Made by a program: the position numbers and the translations under genes. Below the pieces are notes generated by a model. The model saw only the letters and a list, made by a program, of their open reading frames with translations, was not told the origin of the DNA and searched no databases. 64,000 bases of DNA from assembly GCA_028716225.1 (NCBI GenBank), contig JAQUQE010000001.1, positions 157,407 to 221,406 of the forward strand. Direction: 5' to 3'. This document shows positions 31,677 to 41,056 of the stretch, in pieces; the stretch's first letter is position 1, and every line of letters starts with the position of its first letter. The DNA is from Dehalococcoidales bacterium (GTDB taxonomy: Bacteria > Chloroflexota > Dehalococcoidia > Dehalococcoidales > UBA5760).

Positions 31677-33977
31677 ATGCTCTATATCATCCTGGGAATA
31701 GTCGGTTTTACGGTGATACACCTCTTCGACCTGGTCTCCCTGAAAAGGGTCCCCCGGGCCAAACCTGTCGTCTGGGCAGCGGGCAGCGGCCTGCTGGTCT
31801 ACTCGCTGGTGATGATATGTCTGGCCCCGGAGAAGCTGGTATTGCCGGCGGGGCTGACCTGGCTGGGCTGGGGAATGCTCGCACTGTCCCTGCCCCTGTT
31901 AATACAATCGCTTTTCGTCGGCCTCCCCTTCCGCAAAACATACCTCACCACCGGCGTCGGCGACCGGCTGATAACAACCGGAATGTACTCTCTTACCCGC
32001 CACCCGGGGGTAATCTGGTTCACCATCCTGATGCTGGCCCTGATACCGGTGGCAGGATCGAGACTGCTGCTGCTGGCCGCACCGGTTTTCATTGCGCTGG
32101 ACATCCTGCTGGTGACCATTCAGGACAAATTCATCTTCGGCAGGATGTTCGACGAATACGAAAGCTACCGGCGGCAGACGCCGATGCTGCTCCCAACTCG
32201 GAGCAGCCTGCACGCTTTCCTGGATTCCCTGCGCAAAAATAAAAATAAATCAATAAGCAATCACGGAGGTTACACAATGAGCAAAGAAGCAGAACTTATC
32301 GTTCAGGGTAAGAACGAAGAGCTATGGCAGCGGTGCTGCGGCTTCATCGACCTGAGCCTGGCGGAATGCATGAGCATCCAGCGGCGGCTGCTGCTGGAGC
32401 AGATAGGACTGCTGAAAAAGTGCAAGCTGGGCAGGAGCATCATGCGCCGGGCCAACCCCGAGACCGTGGATGAGTTCCGCCAGCAGGTACCGCTGACCAC
32501 CTATTCCGATTATGAGCCGTTTCTCCTCACCCGGAATGAGAGCGCCCTGCCGGCGAAACCGCTTTTCTGGCAGCACACTTCGGGCAGGTCCGGTGAATAC
32601 CCCTTCAAGTGGGCCCCCGTCACCACCCGGCAGTTCGAGGAAATACAGGCGCTGCTGTTCGGCTGTCTGGCCTTCTCCAGCTGCAAGCAAAAGGGCGAAA
32701 TAGCCTACCGCAGAAAGGACAAGTTTCTCTATGCGCTCGCCCCGCCGCCCTACACCACCGGCTCGCTGATACACTATGCCCCCAACGAGGTCTTTGACTT
32801 CCTGCCGCCGGTCAAGGCAGTTGAGGGAATGTCCTTCGAGGACCGGATACGTCTCGGTTTCCAGATGGCCCTATCGGATGGGGTAGACCTCTTCTTCGCC
32901 TTATCCAGCGTAATAGTAGCCCTCGGCGACCGCTTCAGCCAGGGAAACGGCGACCTTGATCCAAGAATGCTGATGGGCAAACCGAAGACCCTGCTCAGGC
33001 TGCTCAAGGGCGTTGCGAAAAGCAAGCTGGCCCGCCGGCCCCTGCTGCCCCGGGATGTCTGGAAATTGAAAGGCTTGATCGGAACCGGTTCCGACAGCTC
33101 CGTATTCCGGGAAAAAATTAAGGAGATGTGGGGCAGATATCCCCTGGACGTCTACGGAGGTACCGAGGGCATTATTATGGCGACCCAGACCTGGGACTAT
33201 CAGGGATTGAGCTTTATCCCCCACACCAACTTCTTCGAGTTTATTCCCGAGGAAGAGAGCCTGAAAGCTAAAGCCGATCCCCTCTACCAGCCGAAGACGG
33301 TGCTGCTGGATGAGGTCGAGGCAGGGGAGAACTACGAGCTGGTAATTACCAGCTTCCACGGCGGTCCCTTTGTCAGATATAAGCTGGGTGATATGATCCG
33401 TATCACCGCACTGCGTAACGAACGGCTCGATATCGACATTCCCCAGATGGAATATTACGCCCGCATTGATAATATGATCGACATCGCCGGATTTACCCGG
33501 TTAACGGAAAGGGTTATCTCGCAGGCGATAGAGAATACCGGTCTGGACTACGAGGACTGGACAGTACGCAAGGAACTGAGAGCTAAACCGGTACTGCACC
33601 TCTACCTGGAGCTTAAGGAGAACGGACACGTTACCGAGGAAGAGGTTGCCGTCTCCGTCCACGAGAAGCTCAAAGAACTGGACGCCCCCTACGCCGACCT
33701 AGAAACGTTCATCGGTCTGAGACCCCTGGAGGTCACCCTGCTACCCGAGAATACCTTCAGAAGCTATATGATCCGGCAGCAGGCTGCCGGTGCCGACCTG
33801 GCACACCTCAAGCCGCCGCACGTCAACCTCTCCGACAGCATCATAGACTCCCTGATCAACGGGTCTCTGGCCGAGCCGGTAGCACAGGAAGAGGACTACG
33901 AAGAGACGGTTAAACGCTACCGGATGAACCGCAGGAGACGCCAGCGCCAGCCTGCGACAACCAAAACAAACAAATGA
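31677..33977 (+). CDS. isoprenylcysteine-methyltransferase-like membrane domain fused to GH3-family adenylating enzyme
   Basis: One reading frame of 766 residues. Residues 1-200 are a four- or five-helix membrane domain of the ICMT/phospholipid-methyltransferase type (TTGMYSLTRHPGVIWF carries the cofactor-binding RHP motif; FGRMFDEYESYRRQTPML is the C-terminal signature). From residue 201 a GH3-family acyl-adenylate domain follows: HTSGRSGEYPFKW (phosphate loop), DVYGGTEGI, and GPFVRYKLGDMIRI. GH3 enzymes join carboxylic acids to amino acids or similar acceptors through an acyl-AMP. The start at ATG 31677 has GGAGGAAGG upstream; a TTG at 31659 would encode that site itself. A second full ribosome site before Met201 raises the possibility of two products. 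A fabF-type gene follows. Confidence 0.8.
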   Translation: MLYIILGIVGFTVIHLFDLVSLKRVPRAKPVVWAAGSGLLVYSLVMICLAPEKLVLPAGLTWLGWGMLALSLPLLIQSLFVGLPFRKTYLTTGVGDRLITTGMYSLTRHPGVIWFTILMLALIPVAGSRLLLLAAPVFIALDILLVTIQDKFIFGRMFDEYESYRRQTPMLLPTRSSLHAFLDSLRKNKNKSISNHGGYTMSKEAELIVQGKNEELWQRCCGFIDLSLAECMSIQRRLLLEQIGLLKKCKLGRSIMRRANPETVDEFRQQVPLTTYSDYEPFLLTRNESALPAKPLFWQHTSGRSGEYPFKWAPVTTRQFEEIQALLFGCLAFSSCKQKGEIAYRRKDKFLYALAPPPYTTGSLIHYAPNEVFDFLPPVKAVEGMSFEDRIRLGFQMALSDGVDLFFALSSVIVALGDRFSQGNGDLDPRMLMGKPKTLLRLLKGVAKSKLARRPLLPRDVWKLKGLIGTGSDSSVFREKIKEMWGRYPLDVYGGTEGIIMATQTWDYQGLSFIPHTNFFEFIPEEESLKAKADPLYQPKTVLLDEVEAGENYELVITSFHGGPFVRYKLGDMIRITALRNERLDIDIPQMEYYARIDNMIDIAGFTRLTERVISQAIENTGLDYEDWTVRKELRAKPVLHLYLELKENGHVTEEEVAVSVHEKLKELDAPYADLETFIGLRPLEVTLLPENTFRSYMIRQQAAGADLAHLKPPHVNLSDSIIDSLINGSLAEPVAQEEDYEETVKRYRMNRRRRQRQPATTKTNK
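32265..32279 (+). promoter_or_regulatory. internal ribosome-binding site and ATG at the GH3 domain boundary
   Basis: GGAGGT at 32265-32270 with a 6-base gap to ATG 32277, in frame with the upstream methyltransferase-like domain. The preceding linker is AAT/AAA-rich and contains TAA in another frame. A separate 566-residue GH3 protein (32277-33977) can therefore be made, which is a normal length for that family. Confidence 0.7.
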
Positions 33978-34047
33978 TAATAAGAGATGGAATATACCGG
34001 TCACTGAGATATCAAAATAGGCAGTAATCTAAGAGAGGTAATTCAAA

Positions 34048-35313
34048 ATGTCTGATAATAACGGCGCCAATAACAATAAGCGGGTAGTGATTACCGGACT
34101 GGGAATAATCTGCCCGGTGGGACTGACTGTTTCTGAAGCCTGGTCCGGTCTCGTCTCGGGAAAGTCAGGGATTGATTACATTTCCAGTTTTGACACCACC
34201 GCCTTTAAGACTCGATACGCCGCCGAAGTGAAGGGCTTCGACCCGCACGCCTACATCGGCCCGAAAGAGGCCGGGCGTATGGACCGCTTCACCCAGTTTG
34301 CCGTGGTCGCCAGCCTTCAAGCAGCCGAAGCGGCCCGTCTGCGGCTGGAAAACGGGGACGCCGAGGAGACCGGCGTCATCATCGGCGACAGCATCTGCGG
34401 TCTGCTTCAGATCTGTACCCAGTTCAAGGTGCTGGCTGAATCGGGACCGGACCGGGTCAGCCCGGTCCTTGCCCCGACAATGTCGGGCGATGCTGCCCCG
34501 GTACAGGTATCCCTGACGCTGGGAACAAGGGGAATCAACTACTCTCCCTCTTCGGCATGCTCCAGCGGCAGCGATGCCATCGGTCAGGCATTTCAGCTAA
34601 TCCGGAGGGGAGACGCCCGCGTCATGATAGCCGGCGGTGCCGAAGCCCCGATAATGCCTATCATACTAGCCGCCTTCAACTCCTGCCGGGCGCTATCGAC
34701 CAAGAATAACGGAGTAGAAACATCCTGCTGCCCGTTCGACGCCGAGCGGGACGGTTTTGTCCTCGGCGAAGGTGCCGCCATTATGATTCTGGAAGAGGAG
34801 AGCTATGCCCGGAATCGGGGAGCCCCCATTCTAGCTGAAATCATCGGCTACAGCGCCACCAGCGACGCCTTTCACCTCACTCAACCTTCACCTGATGGAG
34901 AAGGAGCCGCCAGAGCAATGAGGATGGCGATGAAGGATGCCGCCGTTACCCCCGCCGATATCGACTATATCAATGCCCACGGCACGGCAACGCTGCTTAA
35001 CGACCGGGCGGAAACCCGCGCCATGAAAAGCGTACTGGGCGAGTACGCCTCCCGTATACCCGTCTCGGGCAGCAAATCAATGACCGGCCATCTGCTGGGG
35101 GCATCAGGCAGTGTCGAAGCCGTGATCTGCGTGCTGGCTATCAATCACGGGGTGATACCACCGACGATAAATCTCACCCACCCCGACCCCGAGTGCGACC
35201 TGGACTATGTACCCAACGAGGCACGGCAGATGAACGTCAAAACCGCCGTATCCAACTCCTTCGGCTTCGGCGGGCATAACTCGACACTTATCTTTCGCCG
35301 CTATGACGGATAA
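34048..35313 (+). CDS. beta-ketoacyl-ACP synthase II-type enzyme (FabF family)
   Basis: Condensing enzyme that extends acyl chains with malonyl-ACP. It has the thiolase fold and the complete Cys-His-His triad: Cys171 in SSACSSGSDAIG, His311 in NAHGTAT and His348 in KSMTGHLLGASGSVEA. The N-terminal VVITGLGIICPVG and C-terminal SNSFGFGGHNSTLIF are typical. 421 residues. No acyl carrier protein, malonyl transferase or ketoreductase gene is adjacent. So it is not part of a normal fab operon; beside the GH3 gene it may make or extend the acyl chain that GH3 activates. GAGAGGTAA precedes the ATG. Confidence 0.88.
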   Translation: MSDNNGANNNKRVVITGLGIICPVGLTVSEAWSGLVSGKSGIDYISSFDTTAFKTRYAAEVKGFDPHAYIGPKEAGRMDRFTQFAVVASLQAAEAARLRLENGDAEETGVIIGDSICGLLQICTQFKVLAESGPDRVSPVLAPTMSGDAAPVQVSLTLGTRGINYSPSSACSSGSDAIGQAFQLIRRGDARVMIAGGAEAPIMPIILAAFNSCRALSTKNNGVETSCCPFDAERDGFVLGEGAAIMILEEESYARNRGAPILAEIIGYSATSDAFHLTQPSPDGEGAARAMRMAMKDAAVTPADIDYINAHGTATLLNDRAETRAMKSVLGEYASRIPVSGSKSMTGHLLGASGSVEAVICVLAINHGVIPPTINLTHPDPECDLDYVPNEARQMNVKTAVSNSFGFGGHNSTLIFRRYDG

Positions 35314-35368
35314 GCGCTACGCCGACCGGCAGACATGCGGTACATCCCGGAGCCGACGCGCCCCTTCA

Positions 35369-35397
35369 TTGACAAGCCTGGTACCATAAGGCATAAT
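35369..35397 (+). promoter_or_regulatory. strong sigma70-type promoter of the GGDEF/HD-GYP gene
   Basis: Perfect TTGACA at 35369-35374, 17 bases, CATAAT at 35392-35397. Start near 35404, leader of about 55 bases. It makes the c-di-GMP gene and the downstream pilT independent of fabF. Confidence 0.65.
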
Positions 35398-35458
35398 CTC
35401 TACTGATAACGGTAAGGATTGTCCCGCCTTCTTCTTGGTATCGGGGAGAGACTTGTTG

Positions 35459-37966
35459 ATGAATATCTGGACGGCAATACCGCTGGTAAGCTTTTCGGTG
35501 TTTACCGTTCTGGCCGTGCTTACCCTGCGGCAGCAGAGGACACGGGTAAACCGGACCTTCGCCTGGTTCCTTATCGCCTCCGGCACCTGGAGCTTTACCT
35601 CCTTTATGCTGCACCTGAACGTCAATCCACAGCTTGCCCTCCTCTGGAACGAGCTGCTGGTCGCCGCACTGCTGTGGACAGTAGTCAGCTACTACCACTT
35701 CGTCAGGGCCTATAACAACAGACCCAGCGGAATAGGAACCTACCTCGGCTATGCCGCCGTAGTTACCGTTCTGCTGCTTTCCTTAAACGGATACATAATC
35801 AAGTACGCCTACGTCAGCAACGGCATCCTGTACCATGACCTCGGTACTTCACTCTATGTTATAGGCGGTATCAGCGCCGCCTTCCTGATTTTCTCCATGC
35901 TGATGCTGACCCAGCGCTACCGCAGCTCTCTGGACCCCACCGATCGCAACCGGACAATGTACCTAATAATAGGCTCGGCAATTGTAATAAGCTCAAGCTA
36001 TATCACCAACCTGACGCCAGCCATAGCCGGCTTGTCCATCGACCACATCGGCAACCTTACCAACGCTTCGATTATCACCTACGCTATTATGAGGTACCAG
36101 CTACTTAACATAAGGTTTGTCGCCAAGAGAACGCTGGGCTATGCTCTGGCAGCCGCCTGCCTGGGCGGAATATACGTCGGTGCGATATTACTATGGCAGA
36201 GCGTCCTGCCAGCTCAGACGACCTACAACATTGCTCTGCGTACCACCGCGCTGGTCCTCCTGCTGGCTCTGATGGCACGACCGCTGATGCACAGAATCGA
36301 AAACAGACTGGACCATTTGTTCCACCGGAAAAATTATGAGCCGCGTCGGGCGCTGCTCGAATTCAGCAAGAGAATGAGCAGCGTCATTAACCTGGACGAA
36401 CTCGCCGAGGAAATGCTAAGCACAATAACCAAAGCACTGCATCTGACACAAGCGAAACTGATGATACAAGACCTCGGCAGCGGTGATTTCACGACGCAGT
36501 TCACCTATCCCAAAGCGGAGGGGGAACCGGACGGCGACATCAGTTTTAACGTCGACAATCCCGTCGTTACCTGGCTGCATAAAGAGAATCAGCCGCTTAA
36601 CCTGGAGCCGATCGACAATATGCCCAAGTTTAAGGGCTTATGGGAAGCAGAAAAACAGCAGATAACAGCATCAAATCTGGGAATGCTGTGTCCCATTAAA
36701 ACCCAGGGCCGTCTGGTCGGCATACTGGCCCTGGGCAAAAAGCGATCCGGCTCCATCTACTCTCACGAAGACCTGGAACTGGCAATGAATATGGCCAGCC
36801 AGGCCGGTGCTATTATCAATAATGCCCAGCTTTATTCACGAGCTATGGTGATGGCAAATACCGACGGACTGACCGAGCTATACAATCACCGCCAGTTTCA
36901 TGAACGCGTCGACCAGGAGATCGCCCGCGGGTCGCGTTTCGGAACCACCTTCTCCCTGATAATGCTGGACGTGGACCTTTTCAAGGCCTATAACGACATT
37001 CACGGGCACCTGGCCGGTGACGAAATCCTGCGTAGAATTGCGCTGGCCATCAGGACATCCATTCGAAGCCTGGACACCGCTTTCCGCTACGGAGGAGAAG
37101 AGTTTGCCATCATCTTACCCGAGGCTCAGCTTGCCGACGCCTACAAGGTGGCAGAAAGAATCCGCAAGACAATAGCCTCGAAAACGAGCTCCCGGGCCAC
37201 CCCGATAACGACCAGCCTCGGAATTGCCAGCTGGCCGGTTGACGGCGTAACCAAAACGGAAATCATAACTCGCGCCGATGCAGCGCTGTACCGAGCCAAG
37301 CAAACAGGTAGAAACCGAACCTGCCTTTCTTCAGAGGTGGCTAAAACGGAAACGTTGCCGGCGGATGCGGAGCATGAGACGCAATCAAGAGCCCTGAGCA
37401 TAATATACGCTCTGGCGGCTACCGTCGATGCCAAGGACCACTACACCTACGGACACTCGAAAAAGGTGAGCGACTACGCAGTAGCCCTGGCAGAAGCACT
37501 GGGACTATCCAAAGAGGTAATCGACACTATCCGTGCTGCCGGCCTGCTGCACGATGTGGGCAAAATTGCCGTCCCGGACTCCACACTTAATAAGAGCGGG
37601 CCTCTGAATAATGATGAATGGGAATTAATTCAGGCGCATCCCAAGCTCGGCATCGAGATACTGAGACACGTCATCGACCTGGTCAACTGTATTCCGATTA
37701 TCCTGCATCATCACGAACGCTATGACGGCTCCGGCTATCCCAACGGCCTAAAGGGGGACAGCATTCCCCTGGAATCCCGCATCCTGGCAATTGCCGATGC
37801 TTTCGACGCCATTACCTCACCGAGGCCATACCGCAAGCAGCTATCCGTACCGGAAGCACTCAGCGAATTGAAGCACTGCGCCGGAACCCAATTCGATGCC
37901 AAACTGGTAGACGTTTTCTGCAAGGTGATAGAGTCAACTCCGTCAACAAGACTGGAGATAGGATGA
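35459..37966 (+). CDS. membrane GAF-GGDEF-HD-GYP cyclic-di-GMP protein
   Basis: An 835-residue signalling protein. The first 215 residues form six to seven membrane helices of the histidine-kinase 7TM-like sensor type. A GAF domain follows at about 290-450. The diguanylate cyclase domain has an intact GGEEF at 545-549, and its product-inhibition site RSLD lies five residues before it. The HD-GYP phosphodiesterase has LLHDVGKIAVPD with His698-Asp699 and HHHERYDGSGYPNGLKG. Both synthesis and breakdown of c-di-GMP therefore look possible. The start is ATG 35459, preceded by GGGGAGAG; frames further up would translate that site. It shares an operon with pilT, which suggests control of pilus retraction by c-di-GMP. 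Confidence 0.92.
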   Translation: MNIWTAIPLVSFSVFTVLAVLTLRQQRTRVNRTFAWFLIASGTWSFTSFMLHLNVNPQLALLWNELLVAALLWTVVSYYHFVRAYNNRPSGIGTYLGYAAVVTVLLLSLNGYIIKYAYVSNGILYHDLGTSLYVIGGISAAFLIFSMLMLTQRYRSSLDPTDRNRTMYLIIGSAIVISSSYITNLTPAIAGLSIDHIGNLTNASIITYAIMRYQLLNIRFVAKRTLGYALAAACLGGIYVGAILLWQSVLPAQTTYNIALRTTALVLLLALMARPLMHRIENRLDHLFHRKNYEPRRALLEFSKRMSSVINLDELAEEMLSTITKALHLTQAKLMIQDLGSGDFTTQFTYPKAEGEPDGDISFNVDNPVVTWLHKENQPLNLEPIDNMPKFKGLWEAEKQQITASNLGMLCPIKTQGRLVGILALGKKRSGSIYSHEDLELAMNMASQAGAIINNAQLYSRAMVMANTDGLTELYNHRQFHERVDQEIARGSRFGTTFSLIMLDVDLFKAYNDIHGHLAGDEILRRIALAIRTSIRSLDTAFRYGGEEFAIILPEAQLADAYKVAERIRKTIASKTSSRATPITTSLGIASWPVDGVTKTEIITRADAALYRAKQTGRNRTCLSSEVAKTETLPADAEHETQSRALSIIYALAATVDAKDHYTYGHSKKVSDYAVALAEALGLSKEVIDTIRAAGLLHDVGKIAVPDSTLNKSGPLNNDEWELIQAHPKLGIEILRHVIDLVNCIPIILHHHERYDGSGYPNGLKGDSIPLESRILAIADAFDAITSPRPYRKQLSVPEALSELKHCAGTQFDAKLVDVFCKVIESTPSTRLEIG

Positions 37967-38124
37967 TCTTCAAGCCGTCGGGTAAGGAAAAGCACAGGAT
38001 ACCAATAGGGGATTTACGAGACGGCGAATATATAGTAGAGTATCTCACGACACGATCGAAAATAGAGAAGGGAAAGCTGCGGAGATACCGATATGATAGA
38101 AGAGCAAGTAACCAAGCTGCTTAA
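37963..38124 (+). CDS. possible 53-residue coupled small protein
   Basis: A short frame whose ATG overlaps the stop of the GGDEF/HD-GYP gene (ATGA) and which runs 32 bases into pilT in another frame. GGAGATAGG directly precedes the ATG. The product is charged (MIFKPSGKEKHRIPIGDLRDG, later KIEKGKLRRYRYDRR). The ATGA coupling and ribosome site support translation; no family is recognised. It may only serve to carry ribosomes to pilT. Confidence 0.35.
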   Translation: MIFKPSGKEKHRIPIGDLRDGEYIVEYLTTRSKIEKGKLRRYRYDRRASNQAA

Positions 38125-39172
38125 ACTAACCGTAGACAAGAAAGCCTCGGACCTCCATCTCAGGGTACCGAGCCCTCCCGTGCTTCGTATCGACGGGGCA
38201 CTGGCACCCCAGGAAGATCTGCCGCCTGTCACCGTCGAAGATGTTGAAAAAGTGTTTGAGCACATTACCACCCCGGAGCAGAGAAACACCTTTCTCAGCG
38301 AGCTGGAACTGGACTTCGCCTACAGTATTGCCGGGTTAGCCCGGTTCCGTGTCAGCGTTATGAAACAGAGAAATACGATAAGCATTGCCTTCCGCGTAGT
38401 GCCGTTCAGGGTCCTCACTATTGATGAACTGGGGCTGCCCCAGATCTGCAAAGAGCTTATTCTCAAGCCGAGAGGACTTATCCTGGTAACCGGCCCCACC
38501 GGCAGCGGCAAGTCAACGACTATGGCCGCGATGGTCAATCACCTCAACGAGAACGAAAGCCGGAATGTCATTACTATCGAAGACCCGATCGAGTACCTGC
38601 ACAGCAATAAAAAATGCCTTATCGCCCAAAGAGACCTCGGAGACGACACCAGGTCTTTCCATATTGCGCTGGTACACGCACTGCGTCACGACCCGGATGT
38701 TATTATCGTCGGCGAGATGCGCGACCTGGATACTATCACTACCGCCATCAGAGCCGCCGAGACCGGACATCTGGTACTGGGGACCTTGCACACTACCGAT
38801 GCCCCCCAGACCGTCGACCGTATAATCGACATCTTTCCTCACGGGCAGCAGCAACAGATCAGGCTACAGTTGTCACAGGTAATGGAGGCGATACTATCGC
38901 AAACACTGTTGCCCCGCATCGGGGGAGGGCGGATAGGTGCTTTTGAGATTATGCTCGCCACACCCGCCGTGAGAAACCTCATCCGGGAGCAGAAGACCTT
39001 TGAGTTACACAGTATTATGCAGCTCAACAGCAAGGATGGTATGCAGACCCTGGATAACGCCCTGGCCAGTCTACTGAGAGCAGGCATCATTACCAAAGAG
39101 GAAGCATTGATGAAGAGCAGCAGTCCGGAACGATTAAGCAAATTGCTTCAGCTTCCTCACAGGAGCAACTGA
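38093..39172 (+). CDS. pilT: pilus retraction ATPase PilT
   Basis: Canonical PilT of 359 residues: N-terminal KKASDLHLRVPSPPVLRIDG, Walker A GPTGSGKSTTMAAM from residue 134, Asp box ITIEDPIEYLHSN, Walker B PDVIIVGEMRDLDT, His box LGTLHTTDAPQTVDRIIDIFP, and the AIRNLIRE-type segment AVRNLIREQKTFELHSIM. It drives retraction of type IV pili. ATG at 38093 with CGGAGAT upstream. It lies downstream of the c-di-GMP gene, far from the main pilus operon, and is a better match to PilT than the copy at 25208. Confidence 0.95.
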   Translation: MIEEQVTKLLKLTVDKKASDLHLRVPSPPVLRIDGALAPQEDLPPVTVEDVEKVFEHITTPEQRNTFLSELELDFAYSIAGLARFRVSVMKQRNTISIAFRVVPFRVLTIDELGLPQICKELILKPRGLILVTGPTGSGKSTTMAAMVNHLNENESRNVITIEDPIEYLHSNKKCLIAQRDLGDDTRSFHIALVHALRHDPDVIIVGEMRDLDTITTAIRAAETGHLVLGTLHTTDAPQTVDRIIDIFPHGQQQQIRLQLSQVMEAILSQTLLPRIGGGRIGAFEIMLATPAVRNLIREQKTFELHSIMQLNSKDGMQTLDNALASLLRAGIITKEEALMKSSSPERLSKLLQLPHRSN

Positions 39173-39243
39173 GGTTCAAAGCATCAGCTTACGGTGATCC
39201 CCGCCCTGAATTGACCGATATATCCGGATGTCAACCGCTGCCA

Positions 39244-40875
39244 TCATTCAACGGAAGCAATATAGTGATAGTGCGGCTGCCCACCCCGCACCAGTTCGAC
39301 CTGCAGGTTAGGATACTGCTCGCGGAACTCGGTGGTAAACGAACCAAGCTCAACACGCTCTTCGTCACCCCGGTAGTAGATGGTGACTATCTCGACATCG
39401 CTCAAATCAAGCTTGGCCAGTACTTCATTCAAGGCCACGGTAGCACTATCGCCAGCGGCAACCAGGTCCCCGTCCAGGAATCCGATGAACTGCTTCTTTT
39501 TAATCTGCAGACTGGCTAACCGAACCGAGCGAGCCGCTTGAGTAATCGCGATAGACCTTACCGCCGACTGTGCCTTTTTCATGGCAGTAACGTTTGCATC
39601 CAGGTCTACCTCGGTATTGAAAGCCAGCAGAGCGGCTATTCCCTGCGGGATTGTCGTTGTCGCCAGTACCTTAACGGTCTTGTCGGTCAGGGAACGCACC
39701 TGTCTGGCGGCAGGGATGACATTCTTGTTATTAGGTAGAATAATAATCTTGTCCGAGGCTACCGACTTCACCGCCTGAAGCAGGTCCTTGGTGCTCGGAT
39801 TCATGGTGCGGCCGCCGGGAACAACTACCGCTCCCAGACTGGTAAAAACATCGGCCAGGCCGTCTCCGGAAACTACCGCCACCACAATCATATCAGCCAC
39901 CACCATACGCTCCTTCTGCATCTCAACAAAGCCTTCATGCTGCTCATCCATATTCTGGATGCTGACCTGATGTACGGTACCCAGTGAAGTCGCCAGGCGG
40001 ATGATACCACCCGGGTCCAGAGTGTGAATATGAACCCTGATGGTAGAAGAGTCGCCAACCACGATGAGCGACTCTCCCTTCTTCTTCAGTCTGCGCTTGA
40101 GTTTCTCAGGATCAAGCTCCTTCCCTTTGATGATGAAACAGGTACAATAACCGTAAGGATTTTCATCCGCCGCTATCATCTGCGGCGTCTTGGCCAATTG
40201 GGCCGCATCACTGATAATAATCCCCGGCTTGCTTGCCTGGGATTCTTCCGTCCCTCCCTTAAGATAACGTAGAGAGCCTTCCAGGATGGTATACAGCCCC
40301 TGCCCCCCGGCATCTACCACGCCGGCCTCTCTTAATACGGGAAGAAGATTGGGAGTATTAGCCACCGACTCCCTGGCGGTATTGACCACCGCATCCATAA
40401 TCGATACTATGTTAGCGTTCTTACTATCGGCCTCATCCTTAGCCGCCGATGCCGCCTCACGAATCACGGTAAGAATAGTCCCCTCTACAGGATTGGCTAT
40501 CCCGTTATACGCCTCTGTAGACGCCTGTAACAAAGCTCCCGCCAGGTCCTTACCGGTACAGGTATCCTTCCCGGCCATACCCTTCGCCAGACCATGCCAG
40601 ATCTGAGAAAGGATCACGCCGCTGTTGCCACGGGCACCCATCAGCGCCCCCCTGGCGATAGACTCCGCCACCGCCGAAGTACTGTGGTCGGGTGCCCGGT
40701 AGGCTTCCTCAAGAGTGGAACGCATAGTAAGCAGCATGTTAGTCCCGGTATCGCCATCCGGCACCGGGAAAACATTTAAGGCGTCAACCTCCGAGGCATT
40801 TTTCTCCAACCACTCGGTAGCCGCCATAATCATATCCCTTAGCTCTTGCCCACTGAGAGAATTAACTTGCCTCAT
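39244..40875 (-). CDS. DAK2-domain protein (YloV/FakA-like fatty acid kinase)
   Basis: A 543-residue protein. The N-terminal DhaL-type nucleotide-binding domain has DALNVFPVPDGDTGTNMLLTM and GARGNSGVILSQIWHGLA, and ends near residue 200 with VVDAGGQGLYTILEGSLRYL. The middle and C-terminal parts match YloV/FakA (CTCFIIKGKELDPEKLKRRLKKKGESLIVVGD, VRVHIHTLDPG, DIVVAVVSGDGL-type segment, IILPNNKNVI). FakA phosphorylates fatty acids bound to a FakB (DegV) partner. No degV gene is in the window. It converges with pilT and is divergent from rpmB. Confidence 0.85.
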   Translation of the reverse strand: MRQVNSLSGQELRDMIMAATEWLEKNASEVDALNVFPVPDGDTGTNMLLTMRSTLEEAYRAPDHSTSAVAESIARGALMGARGNSGVILSQIWHGLAKGMAGKDTCTGKDLAGALLQASTEAYNGIANPVEGTILTVIREAASAAKDEADSKNANIVSIMDAVVNTARESVANTPNLLPVLREAGVVDAGGQGLYTILEGSLRYLKGGTEESQASKPGIIISDAAQLAKTPQMIAADENPYGYCTCFIIKGKELDPEKLKRRLKKKGESLIVVGDSSTIRVHIHTLDPGGIIRLATSLGTVHQVSIQNMDEQHEGFVEMQKERMVVADMIVVAVVSGDGLADVFTSLGAVVVPGGRTMNPSTKDLLQAVKSVASDKIIILPNNKNVIPAARQVRSLTDKTVKVLATTTIPQGIAALLAFNTEVDLDANVTAMKKAQSAVRSIAITQAARSVRLASLQIKKKQFIGFLDGDLVAAGDSATVALNEVLAKLDLSDVEIVTIYYRGDEERVELGSFTTEFREQYPNLQVELVRGGQPHYHYIASVE

Positions 40876-41056
40876 AATACACTCTCCTTATCCGAAAGTG
40901 CCCTCTTAAGACAATCGCCACGACAACCACGCCATCCTTGCCAAGCTGACTAAAGCTATGATAACATTATATTGCTATTACTAATGTAAGCATTAGCCAC
41001 TGTCCCGACATTCTACAATAAAACTAATGCGCAGTAAAGGGGTAACTTCATCAGCT

